This document shows, piece by piece, positions 10,475 through 18,915 of a stretch of DNA of 21,208 nt. Numbering within the stretch: the first letter of the stretch is position 1; each line of letters starts with the position of its first letter. The DNA is taken from contig BFEA01000348.1 of assembly GCA_003427395.1 (NCBI GenBank), forward strand, positions 162,075-183,282, given 5' to 3'. The notes beneath the pieces are model-generated. The model did no database searches. It saw nothing but the letters and a program-made list of their open reading frames with translations, and was not told the DNA's origin. The position numbers and the translations under genes were made by a program. Origin of the DNA: Chara braunii. Its lineage: Eukaryota > Streptophyta > Charophyceae > Charales > Characeae.

Positions 10475-11327
10475 TCTTGTAACTTTTGTACATACATAGT
10501 CTTACTGTTTTACATAGTTTTCTCATTCTTGTACCCTTTGTAAATAGTTTTGGAGTAAATTTGTACATAGTCTTTTGAAACTTAAAATCCTTGTAGCTTT
10601 TCCTTCTTGACTTTTGTACATACATAGTTTTACATAGTTTTCTCATTCTTGTACCTTTTGGTTTTGAAACTTAAAATCCTTGTAGCTTTTCCTTCTTGAC
10701 TTTTGTACATACATAGTTTTCCATAGTTTTCTCATTCTTGTACCTTTTGTACATAGTTTTTTCTCATTCTTGTACCTTTTGTACATAGTTTTTTCTCATT
10801 CTTGTACCTTTTGTATATAGTNNNNNNNNNNNNNNNNNNNNNNNNNNNNNNNNNNNNNNNNNNNNNNNNNNNNNNNNNNNNNNNNNNNNNNNNNNNNNNN
10901 NNNNNNNNNNNNNNNNNNNNNNNNNNNNNNNNNNNNNNNNNNNNNNNNNNNNNNNNNNNNNNNNNNNNNNNNNNNNNNNNNNNNNNNNNNNNNNNNNNNN
11001 NNNNNNNNNNNNNNNNNNNNNNNNNNNNNNNNNNNNNNNNNCCTTTTGTACATAGTTTTTTCTCATTCTTGTACCTTTTGTACATAGTTTTTTCTCATTC
11101 TTGTACCTTTTGTACATAGTTTTTTCTCATTCTTGTGCCTTTTGTATATAGTTTTTTCTCATTCTTGTACCTTTTTTACATAGTTTTGTACTACAAATTG
11201 TTCATAGTTATTTTCTCGTTCTTGTCCCTTTTGTACATAGTTTTGTAGTAAATTTGTACATAGTCTTTTGGAACTTCGGAATGTTGTCGCTTTTCCTTCT
11301 TGTAGATATTCCCTCCTGTAACTTTTG
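10475..11327. repeat. Satellite field, first block: 32-bp unit plus composite unit
   Basis: A 32-bp unit built on TTGTACCTTTTGTACATAG followed by a T-run and CTCATTC repeats almost perfectly at 10737-10821 and 11042-11170. It is embedded in a longer composite unit of roughly 110-130 bp with the landmarks GTAAATTTGTACATAGTC, TTTTGGAACTT, CTTGTAGCTTTTCCTTCTTG and ACTTTTGTACATACATAG. Minus-strand frames rich in MYKRYKNEKK are translations of the repeat and not genes. The block contains the assembly gap. Confidence 0.95.
10822..11041. other. Assembly gap of 220 N
   Basis: The gap lies wholly inside the most homogeneous part of the 32-bp array, where short reads collapse. The true array length here is unknown. 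Confidence 0.99.
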
Positions 11328-11423
11328 TACATACCTGGGTAGCACCGTGTACGAGTACGCAATGCGTATGCGTACATATGCCCGTGTATGCTATCATGTC
11401 TGAAAACAAGCGTACGCGTACAT

Positions 11424-11445
11424 GTTATATATATATATATATATA

Positions 11446-11478
<33 letters not shown>
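11424..11478. repeat. (AT)n microsatellite
   Basis: Nearly pure TA dinucleotides with two interruptions, inside the left part of the TIR element. Confidence 0.9.
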
Positions 11479-11479
<1 letters not shown>

Positions 11480-11552
11480 CGTCAAACAAAGCTGCCCGAT
11501 AAGTATAAATAATATTATTACATATATGTTACATAAACACGCATGGTTACCC

Positions 11553-12252
11553 TGAGGTGGGGGAAGACGATGGGGAGGAGGCGGAGGAGGAAGACCACGA
11601 TGGGGAGGAGGAGGAGGAGGAGGAAGATGACAATGAGGAGGAGGAAGAAGACGGCGATGGGGAGGAGGAGGAGGACAAAGATGATGATGGGGAGGAGGAG
11701 GAAGAAGACGACAACCACAGGNAGGAGGAGGTGGAAAATGCCGATGGGGAGGAGGATGAGGAAGTCGAGGATGTTCGAACTTCGAGGTTGAAGCGGGAAA
11801 AAAAAAAGCCTACGTGGCAGGTCAAGAGAAGGATGAAGACAAAGACGATGATGGGGAGGTGAAGGAGGAGGAGGAGGAGGAGGAAGACAAAGACGATGAC
11901 AAGGAGGCGGAGGAGGAGGAGGGCGACGAGGAGGAGGACGACGACGAAGGCGTTGACAGGGAGGAGGACGAAGACAATAACGGGGAGGAGGGGGAGAACA
12001 AAGACATTGACGGAGAGGAGGACAAAAACGATGAGGTGGAGGAGGACGAGGACAAAGACAATGACAGGGAGGAGGAGGATAAAGATGTTCACGGGGAGCT
12101 TGGGGGAGGACGACGAAGACGATGACAGGGAGAAGGAGGACGACGAAGGCGATGACGGGGAGGAGGGGGATGATGAAGAGACGATGAAGAGCCAATGACG
12201 GGGAGGAGGAAGAGGGCGACAAGGAGGAGGACGAGGACGAAGGGGGATGACA
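11553..12252. repeat. Purine-rich GAG/GAC/GGGGAGGAG tract
   Basis: About 700 bp of the plus strand is imperfect GAG, GAC, GAA and GGGGAGGAG words with a three-base rhythm. Plus-strand frames give Glu/Asp-rich peptides (11557-11862 and 11814-12125). Other frames are equally open because the sequence is low-complexity. A single N lies at 11722. A short non-repetitive interruption near 11775-11830 separates two halves. Confidence 0.85.
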
Positions 12253-12266
12253 CATCTGGAGGCACC

Positions 12267-12290
12267 CTCTCTCTCTCTCTCTCTCACACA

Positions 12291-12342
<52 letters not shown>
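12267..12342. repeat. (CT)n followed by (CA)n microsatellite
   Basis: CT units to about 12284 are followed by CA units to 12342, with one TACA interruption. It lies inside the TIR element. Confidence 0.95.
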
Positions 12343-12346
<4 letters not shown>

Positions 12347-12458
12347 TACCACCAACGGTGATGGTAACGGTGAGGCGACAGTGACTCGACGTGGTACGGT
12401 GCAACCGCGACAGCGATGGCAGCGACCATGGCAATGTCGACTCCACGTGTCGAGGATG

Positions 12459-12531
12459 AGGTGGGGCACGGGGGTAGACCATCCCACCATGAATTCGAAA
12501 TGGCGGGATGGTCTACCCGACACCCCGCCTT
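12459..12531. repeat. Inverted repeat able to form a long hairpin
   Basis: GGGTAGACCATCCC at 12472-12485 pairs perfectly with GGGATGGTCTACCC at 12505-12518. The stem continues inward with ACCAT/ATGGC around a small loop containing GAATTCGA. It extends outward imperfectly through G-rich and C-rich arms (GGTGGGGCACGG against GACACCCCGCC). It lies in the right part of the TIR element. Confidence 0.85.
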
Positions 12532-12758
12532 ACCCCCCAGCCCCACTTTGCCCCCTACCCACCGCATAGTTCACCCCCCAGCCCCTGTCGGGCCGTACCG
12601 GGCCAAAACAGCCCCAAAAATAGCCCTCCGCTACCACGTACACGGGGCCCAAAAATATGTGCGTGTGCACATGTACGTGATACGTACGCGCGTACATGAA
12701 TACGCGTGCGCATTTACGCGGAGCCCTGTACGTGTACGCGGTGCTACGTAGGTACATA

Positions 12759-13139
12759 CATAGTTTCACATAGTTTACGTATTCTTGTACGTTTTGTACA
12801 TAGTTATTTTCTTGTTCTTGTACCTTTTAATACATAGTTGTGTGGTAAATTTGTACATAGTCTTTGTAAACTTGTACATAGTTATTTTCTCATTCTTGTA
12901 CCTTTTAATACATAGTTGTGTGGTAAATTTGTACATAGTTATTTTCTCGTTCTTGTAGCCTTTCCTTTTTGCAAATTTTCCTTCGTGTAACTTTTGTAAA
13001 TACATAGTTTTACATAGTTTTCTCATTGTTGTACCTTTTGTACATAGTTTTTTTTCTCGCTCTTGTACCTTTTGTTAAGTTTTATTCATAGTTTTTTCCT
13101 CGTTCTTGTACCTTTTGTACATAGTTTTGGAGTAAAAAT
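12759..13139. repeat. Satellite field, second block
   Basis: The same family as at 10475 resumes directly after the TIR element with TACATACATAGTTT. Composite landmarks GTAAATTTGTACATAGT occur twice near 12846 and 12924, and the 32-bp unit recurs at 13030-13120. The last unit is cut after AGTAAAAATTGTAC, where plastid sequence begins. Confidence 0.93.
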
Positions 13140-13865
13140 TGTACCCATGCTATTTGGGTTAGAGCTAAAGCTTGTGTTGCTTTCGAATACTGGACTTTCA
13201 TCGTCTAGGGTGCAGAATGCAATTGGTTCATCTAGCAAGCTTCGACTTAAAAACACTCTCCCATAACCTCGCTTACTTATAGAATAAATGATTTATAGGC
13301 TTCTCCCATTTCATCCGCTGCTACTCAGGGAATCACTTCTGCTTTTTTTTTTCTCTGGCTACTAAGATGTTTCAGTTCACCAGGTTCTCCGTTATCTGCC
13401 TATGGATTCAGCGACAGTACAAGGGTTTACCCCATTCGGGAGTCTTTGGATCTATGCCTGTTTCGACTCCCTGAAGTATTTTGTCGCTTACTACGCCCTT
13501 CTTCGTCTCTGAGTACCTAGGTATCCACCGTAAGCCCTTCCTTATTTGAACCTATTACCTTCCTTTTAGACTCCAAAAACATGGTAATTAGAATAAATTC
13601 AAAAAATTTATTCCATTGTTTATTGAGAATGTATATATAATTATAATTATATTATATATATATAGAGATTGTATTTGTATATGTAGATAATGCATTCTAA
13701 ATAATACACATAAAATAGAATATTACATCAACATTTCGAGTTCAACGTTCCCGAGAAACCTATCTCCCTTTTTCAATTTTCAGAGTTTAGAACCCAGTGG
13801 AGGTAAGCAGACTTGAACCGCTGTCATCAGCCATGGGGTAAGCAACTACCTCAATAATTCCTCAC
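13140..13865 (-). rRNA. rrn23: Plastid 23S rRNA 5' portion plus upstream spacer (nuclear plastid DNA insertion)
   Basis: On the minus strand the 23S 5' end lies near 13550 (TTCAAATAAGGAAGGGCTTACGG). It continues with GGTGGATACCTAGG, GGGCGTAGTAAGCGAC, GAATGGGGTAAACCC, GAACTGAAACATC and GCACCCTAGAC, and stops near 13140 at TAGCATGGGTAC. About 410 nt of rRNA is present. Upstream (13551-13865) is AT-rich spacer, then a tRNA-like block, GACAGCGGTTCAAGTCTGC followed by TTACCTCCA, as found in the trnA-rrn23 spacer of land-plant plastids. Many C-to-T type changes and small indels indicate a decayed nuclear copy. The spacer is far from flowering-plant sequence. The insertion splits the satellite. Confidence 0.9.
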
Positions 13866-13872
13866 TTCAATT

Positions 13873-13899
13873 TCCTCACACACACACACATACATAACA

Positions 13900-13939
<40 letters not shown>
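13873..13939. repeat. (CA)n followed by A(27)
   Basis: An interrupted CA run (13877-13912) runs into 27 A residues (13913-13939), separating the plastid insertion from the resumed satellite. Confidence 0.9.
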
Positions 13940-13943
<4 letters not shown>

Positions 13944-15210
13944 TTTTCTTGCTCTTGTACCTTTTGTACATAGTTTTGTAGTAAATTTTTACAATGTCTT
14001 TTGGAACTAAGGAATCTTGTAGTTTTTCCTTCTTTTAACTTTTGTACATACATAGTTTTGCATAGTTTTCTCATTCATGTACCTTTTGTACATAATTTTT
14101 CTTTTTGTCTCTTTTGTACATACATAGTTTTACACTCGTTCTTGTACCTTTTTTACATAGTTGTGTAGTAAATTTGTACATAGTCTTTTGGAACTTAGGA
14201 ATCTTGTAGTTTTTCCTTCTTGTACCTTTTGTACATACATAATTTTACTTAGTTTTCTCGTTCTTGTATCGTTTGTACATAGTTTTTTGGAACTCTGATA
14301 TCTTGTAGCTTTTGTATGGAACTTAAAAAACTCAGGAATCTTGTAGCTTTTGTATGGAACTTTGGGAATCTTGTAGCTTTCGTACATGCATAGTTTTACA
14401 TAGTTTTTTTCTCTTTCATGTACCTTTCTTGTTTATAGTTTTTTTCTCTTTCCTGTACCTTTCTTGTTTAGTGTTTTTTTTCTCTTTCCCGTACCTTTCT
14501 TGTTTTTTCTCTTTCCCGTACCTTTCCTGCACATACTTTTTTCGCTTCTTGATCCTTTTGTACAACATGAACTTTCCCTCCTTTTACATTTTGTACATAC
14601 TTTTGTACATAGTTCATTCCTTTTTGTGCCTTTTTGCATAACTTTTACAGGTTTTCCCTTCTTTTTCCCTCCTTGTTTTTATTTTTTTGCACCTTTTGTG
14701 CACAATTCTTCCCTTCTTTTTCCTTTCTTGTACCTTTTGTACATAGACCCCTCTCCCCTTCTTGTATGCTTTAGTTTTATCCTTCTCCCTTCTTGTTCCC
14801 ATTAGTTTTACAAACTTTTTTCCCTTCTTTTTTGCACCTTTTGTGCACAGTTCTTCCCTTTTTTTTTTCCCTTTCTTGTACCTTTTGTACATAGACCCCT
14901 CTCCCCTTCTTGTATGCTTTAGTTTTATCCTTCTCCCTTCTTGTTCCCATTAGTTTTACAAACTTTTTCCCCTTCTTGAACATCTTGTACATAGTTCTTC
15001 CCATCTCCCTTTTTGTACCGATCACTTTTTTGAAACTCTTTCCCTACGTGTACCTTTTGTACATACTGCATACCCTTTTGAAACTTTTTCCCTTCTTCCT
15101 GCTTGTACCCATTACTTTATCCCTCCCTTCTTCTTTATACAGCCTTCCGCAACTTTTTCCCTTCTTCCTTTTTGTACCCATTACTTTTTCCCTTTGTGGA
15201 CAAACCAACT
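13940..15210. repeat. Satellite field, third block, progressively degenerate
   Basis: Composite units with TAGTTTTGTAGTAAATT, CTTTTGGAACT and TTGTACATACATAG are clear at 13970-14100 and 14155-14280, then shorten and degrade. From about 14400 the array becomes C/T-rich (CTTTCCCGTACCTTTCTTG). A segment of about 145-148 bp is duplicated in tandem: TACCTTTTGTACATAGACCC starts at 14731 and again at 14879. Long frames here are repeat translations. Confidence 0.9.
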
Positions 15211-15340
15211 AGTCCTCAACGGAAGACCGTCAAGTTGTGGTTGTGAATCATCCTTGGAAGTTTATGAGAGAGAGAGAGCAGTATTCGAAGGGGCCTTGAA
15301 GGGTGTGGTGTTATTTCCCTTTTTTTTAAGGGGTGCATAG
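15211..15340. other. Unassigned short segment
   Basis: No gene recognised. It contains a short (GA)n run near 15268-15278 and a T-run near 15320. Confidence 0.4.
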
Positions 15341-15674
15341 TACATACCTCTGTAGCACGGTGAACGTGTTCGGGCCCCTCTGTGTTCGTGCGAATGTGTT
15401 CAAGCATAATTGTTTTTCGTAAAAAAAAATAAAGAAAAAGGTATTTTGTTTTCGGTTTTTGATTTTTAAGTTTTAACCCACATTTTACTACGAATTTTAA
15501 CATGACTCCAAGGAAAAAGCTGCTTGTATTGTTGTTTTACATGACATATAGTGTTCTCAAAGCTTTCTAAGATTTTTTTTTATTTTATTTTATTTTTAAT
15601 GTTCGTGTTCGGAGGGTTTTGGGCGCTCGTTCGCATTCGGGCGAACATGCTCGTGTTCGCCGGACCGTAGGAGG
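15341..15674. mobile_element. Possible small relative of the TACATA-flanked TIR element
   Basis: TACATA at 15341-15346 is followed by CCTCTGTAGCACGGTGAACG. Over 22 bp this terminus agrees with the left end of the 11334 element at 17 positions. The subterminal sequence is rich in GTTCG/CGAAC words where the larger element has GTACG. A candidate right end near 15674 reads CCTCCTACGGTCCGGCGAAC on the minus strand, also with CGAAC words. No matching target duplication is visible on the right, so the right boundary is weak. Confidence 0.4.
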
Positions 15675-15934
15675 CCCGTCCGGAAGGGGCCAAAAGCCCA
15701 AAATTCAAAAGAAAAAAGGGGCACCCTAGACCTGGTCCTCGGGTCCAGGGCCCCCCCTGAAAAATGTTTTGATGATTTTTGGGGCCGGTATCGACCGTAA
15801 AGTCGGTCGGACCGGCCCCTTTTCTACTTGCATCCTGGGCAGACTGTTGGAGGCAGCGCGCAGTTCCCCAATGACAAAGGGAAGAAAGGGAGGATCTAAG
15901 CACTTCAGAGGGCTTTCCCGCCCACCCGCCGGTG
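15675..15934. other. Unassigned segment
   Basis: GC-rich sequence without a recognisable gene. The minus-strand frame across 15580-15966 shows no family motif. Confidence 0.4.
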
Positions 15935-16016
15935 CCACACGGACACACACCCACACACACACACACAGAGGGAGAGGGAGAGTGAGCCCTCGTTACCGTT
16001 TTGGACTGGTGCGCTC

Positions 16017-16089
<73 letters not shown>
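15935..16089. repeat. (CA)n and (GA)n microsatellites
   Basis: A CA run at about 15940-15967 leads through GGGAGAGG sequence to a GA run of about 34 units at 16021-16089. Confidence 0.95.
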
Positions 16090-16093
<4 letters not shown>

Positions 16094-16390
16094 AACTTTG
16101 AACTTTAAATTCTGAACTGCTAGAGTCTTGAACTTTATTTAATATTTACCTTTATTCAGGTTTACTATGGAGTGCTCCTTTTTTTGTTTCTTCACTTTTT
16201 CTTCTCTTGCAGCAGTTTGTGCTTTGCAGTGACTGCGCCAGCACAGTGCATGTCAAGGAATGATCATTCGTGTTTGTCATATATGCCAACAGCTATGTCT
16301 TCCTGGAACACTTCCCCTTAAGTCATGGGTATACGATGAAACTGCATTCAACATGCATAAGAGACCTGCCAGTGTCTTTTTTTCCCCCCC
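16090..16390. other. Unassigned sequence
   Basis: No gene seen. GAACTTT words recur at 16093-16135 (TTTGAACTTTGAACTTTAAA), just after the GA run. Confidence 0.4.
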
Positions 16391-16580
16391 AATCCGGACC
16401 GATCCGGACATGATCATCTGGACCATCCGGACCGACTGGTTGTCTAGGTCCGGGTCATCATGATCATCATGACCATCCGGACCATCCGGACTGACGGGTC
16501 GGGAAATCCGAACGTCCGGATCATATCCGGACCGACTGGTTGTCTAGGTCTGGGTCGATCCGGTGTCCGGGTCCACGGTA
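16391..16580. repeat. CCGGACC minisatellite with a 100-bp-spaced duplicate
   Basis: ATCCGGACC words recur throughout. A 32-bp stretch beginning ATCCGGACCGACTGGTTGTC occurs at 16425-16456 and again at 16525-16556 with one mismatch, exactly 100 bp apart. The interval also contains ATGATCATCATGACC words. Confidence 0.85.
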
Positions 16581-16879
16581 GCCATGATTTGGATTCATGA
16601 TCTGTTTATTAAACTTTATTTATAGTTATGTGTGCATAGTAGTGTACCGCATTCAGGCACAACGCAGACAACTGCGGAGGGTCTTCTACAACAAGGAATA
16701 TGAACACAACACCCGGTTTACACCCCATCCTACTCCCCATGAATAAACTCGAGCCATCCACACCGATGGGTTCTCCATTGGTACGAGCTTTAATCTTCCT
16801 TGATAGACGATAGCCTGCAGATGGCTTTTGCAAATAACAACAACAATACCAACTAAAACAACCAACAACAACAAACATA

Positions 16880-17140
16880 ACCACAGCAACACGACACTGA
16901 CGGCAGGATTGAATTGAATTGACGACTGTATGGCAATTCAATTAATTTCAAATCAATTCAATTCAATTCAATTACATACCATACCATACCATTCAATTCA
17001 ATTCAATTCAATTTGCTTTCTGCAAACAAGAACAACAGCACCAACAGAAAAAAAAGAAAAAGAAAAAGAAAAAAAAAGCACAGCAACATGGCACTGATGG
17101 GAGGATTGAATTGAAGACTGTATGGCAATTCAATTCAAAA
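16880..17140. repeat. Segmental duplication (about 197-bp spacing) with ATTCA repeats
   Basis: CACAGCAACACGACACTGAC at 16882 and CACAGCAACATGGCACTGAT at 17079 each begin a stretch of about 60 bp. Both continue through GGATTGAATTGAA, then GACTGTATGGCAATTCAATT. Between them lie ATTCA pentamer arrays (16925-17011) and a CATAC triplet array near 16975. Confidence 0.85.
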
Positions 17141-17390
17141 GGGTGAATAAAAAAGAAGAAATAGACTCAAATAGTTCTCTAGAGATCTATATCTTCTATG
17201 GAAATTCAAGATTCCATTCCATGCCATTCCAAATATCCGTTATACCCCCCGTTACCACGTGATCCAACTCCAGCAATACCTGGTCCCAAAAAAAAAAAAA
17301 GTTATACCCAGGTGTAGGGCCACAAAATTACGGTTATAACCATTCCTCCTCTCCTCCTCAAATGTACATCGAAGGGCAGAGAGGGAGGGA
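17141..17390. other. Unassigned sequence
   Basis: No gene recognised. An A(13) run lies near 17287-17300. Confidence 0.4.
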
Positions 17391-17440
17391 GTGCAAAGAG
17401 GGAGGGAGGGAGGGAGGGAGGGAGGGAGGGAGGGAGGGAC
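17391..17440. repeat. (GGGA)n microsatellite
   Basis: About ten consecutive GGGA units on the plus strand, preceded by GAGAGGGAGGGAG words. Confidence 0.95.
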
Positions 17441-17769
17441 TACAGACATTAGAGTCAAAACAGCAAAGAACAGAGCAAAATTAGACGCGCTGGAGAGGAG
17501 AGTAACAGGGTTCCAGCAAAGGAGGGCAAAGTGGCGAGGAGCAAAGAGGAGAATTCTGAGCAATTTTGGTGATTGGATCAATGGTAGCTCATTTGGATTT
17601 TTTGAATATTAACTGACCTTGTATAGAGGACTTGTTCATTTATTAGGTCCATGACACCTGGGGGTGCATCAGCCAAAAACTTCTGAAAGCTGCATCACAG
17701 TCAAACATTGAATTGGATGAAAATTGCACATGTGAGCTTGTGAGCACATTCAAATCAGTGTATACATCT

Positions 17770-17926
17770 TTAAACCACCAGTACTTGGCCCAGCTACCGG
17801 CCGCGGAAAAAATAGAGTAGAAACGTTTCTAGTTGGATGAATTTGGGCACTCCTGTAGTGGTCCGTATGTTTCCTAAAATCGTGGCGCGTTAACGGGCAC
17901 GACTTTAGGAAGTACTGGTGGTTTAA
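17770..17926. mobile_element. MITE-like element copy 1, TTAA-flanked (157 bp)
   Basis: TTAAACCACCAGTACTT at 17770-17786 is the exact reverse complement of AAGTACTGGTGGTTTAA at 17910-17926, a perfect 17-bp inverted repeat that includes TTAA at each end. If TTAA is the target duplication, the TIR is ACCACCAGTACTT. The 130-bp interior has no coding capacity. TTAA duplications are known for piggyBac and Kolobok DNA transposons; assignment to either is inference. Confidence 0.8.
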
Positions 17927-17958
17927 TAATGAGCAACGGTCATCCACCAAGAGGGTCG

Positions 17959-17966
<8 letters not shown>

Positions 17967-18024
<58 letters not shown>
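17967..18024. repeat. (CA)n microsatellite
   Basis: About 29 CA units, preceded by CGCGCG. Confidence 0.97.
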
Positions 18025-18027
<3 letters not shown>

Positions 18028-18750
18028 AGTTTTATCTCTATCTGTTTGTGTTCTTGTTTTTCCTGCTTCCCCCAATTTTTTTTCGAAGTATTTTCTGTCT
18101 GTTGGAGTGAGCACCGTCAAGAAGTGCTAAACAGTAGGTGATCCGTTGGGTTTGGAGCGCCTACAACACTCCTAGGGGGGGCACTCGGTTCGGGATGTCT
18201 GTGTTGCCTGTGGGTGACGACAGATCTTCGTCTGGGTGACTCCCTGGCTCAGCAGGTGGTGGGAACCAACAGACTGCGGGGTTCAATCGTGATGTGAGTA
18301 GGCGATGTGCCGCTTTGCTTTGTGTTGGATGTGTAGACTGCCTTGTCTGCGCTCCGCCGCTGCTTTGCTGCCCGTCGTCTGCCGTCCTCTATCCCCTGTG
18401 CCTTCCAGCCCTTCTTCACTCTTTGTTGCCTGTGGTGTCTGCTGCTTGTGTGTTGTCTGCCCTCCCTCCTCCCCCGTGCCCTCCAGATTATGTTTGCCTT
18501 GCTTTTTACTGCCTGTGTGCCAGCAAGAGATCCAAAACCTCAGCAATAGCTCAGGTTGCTAGTACTCGGATTATCCACGAAATGATTGTTGAATGTAGAA
18601 AATATAGGTTGTTTAAGAACCGATCGTCAAATCATCGCCAGTTCCAGCTGAACGATACACCTGTCGACTCTTCTTCATAACCGGGCGAAGACTTCTTTTG
18701 ATCTAGTATGACTAAGTATGTCTTGAAAAAAAGAAAAACAAAAAAACTTT
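18025..18750. other. Unassigned sequence with a 128-codon open frame
   Basis: The plus-strand frame 18294-18680 (MSRRCAALLCVGCVDCLVCA...) is cysteine- and leucine-rich over a TG/CT-rich stretch, then turns ordinary. I recognise no domain. The first half looks compositional, and I do not call it a gene. Confidence 0.35.
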
Positions 18751-18883
18751 TAAAAAGTGGTTTGAGAACTCAAAGACTCCTACGAGTTCAGATCCCGTCG
18801 AATCCTAGAATGACCGGGTTTATGCTCTTTTCCAAACCAACAACAACAAAGAAAATACAGATTAGAAATAAAAAAAAAAAAAA
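18751..18883. repeat. Retroposon-like repeat copy A (A-rich tail)
   Basis: CAGATCCCGTCGAATCC, then GGGTTTATGCTCTTTTCCAAACCAA, then an A-rich tail. A diverged copy with the same order lies at 19241-19379. GAGTTCAGATCC (18784-18795) loosely resembles a tRNA B-box, so a SINE is possible. The same pair is equally explained by tandem duplication of the surrounding block. Confidence 0.4.
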
Positions 18884-18915
18884 GCAGAAAAACTTCCAAA
18901 TCTTTTCACGTAGCT

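Larger units (their letters stand above)
11328..12758. mobile_element. TIR element (1419 bp) with TACATA target duplication, non-autonomous
   Basis: The left end begins CCTGGGTAGCACCGTGTACG at 11334. The reverse complement of the right end, at 12752, begins CCTACGTAGCACCGCGTACA. Over 25 bp the two termini agree at 20 positions. Each is flanked outward by TACATA (11328-11333 and 12753-12758). Deleting the element and one TACATA restores ACTTTTGTACATACATAGTT, which is exactly the satellite word found intact elsewhere. Subterminal sequences are rich in TACG/GTAC/CGCG words. The inside is (AT)n, a long GAG/GAC tract, a CT/CA microsatellite and a hairpin. There is no transposase frame. A superfamily cannot be assigned; a 6-bp duplication is compatible with several DNA transposon groups. 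Confidence 0.75.

Noticed and set aside
11518-12482. Serine/proline/valine-rich minus-strand frames of about 270-310 aa
   Set aside because: Shadows of the purine-rich tract and CA/CT microsatellites; the sequence is open in nearly every frame.
10475-13135. CRISPR-like array of regularly spaced repeats
   Set aside because: The repeats are contiguous with no unique spacers, and the context is nuclear eukaryotic DNA.
13795-13850. Functional tRNA gene next to plastid rrn23
   Set aside because: Only a T-arm-like GGTTCAAGTC block is present; it corresponds to the known tRNA-like spacer block and lacks a full cloverleaf.
10475-15210. Long open frames in the satellite (MYKRYKNEKK-type and F/S/L-rich peptides)
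   Set aside because: They follow the 32-bp and composite repeats and appear on both strands; repeat translation, not genes.
18294-18680. Cys/Leu-rich 128-aa protein as a secreted peptide
   Set aside because: No convincing signal peptide pattern, and the N-terminal half is simple TG/CT-rich sequence.
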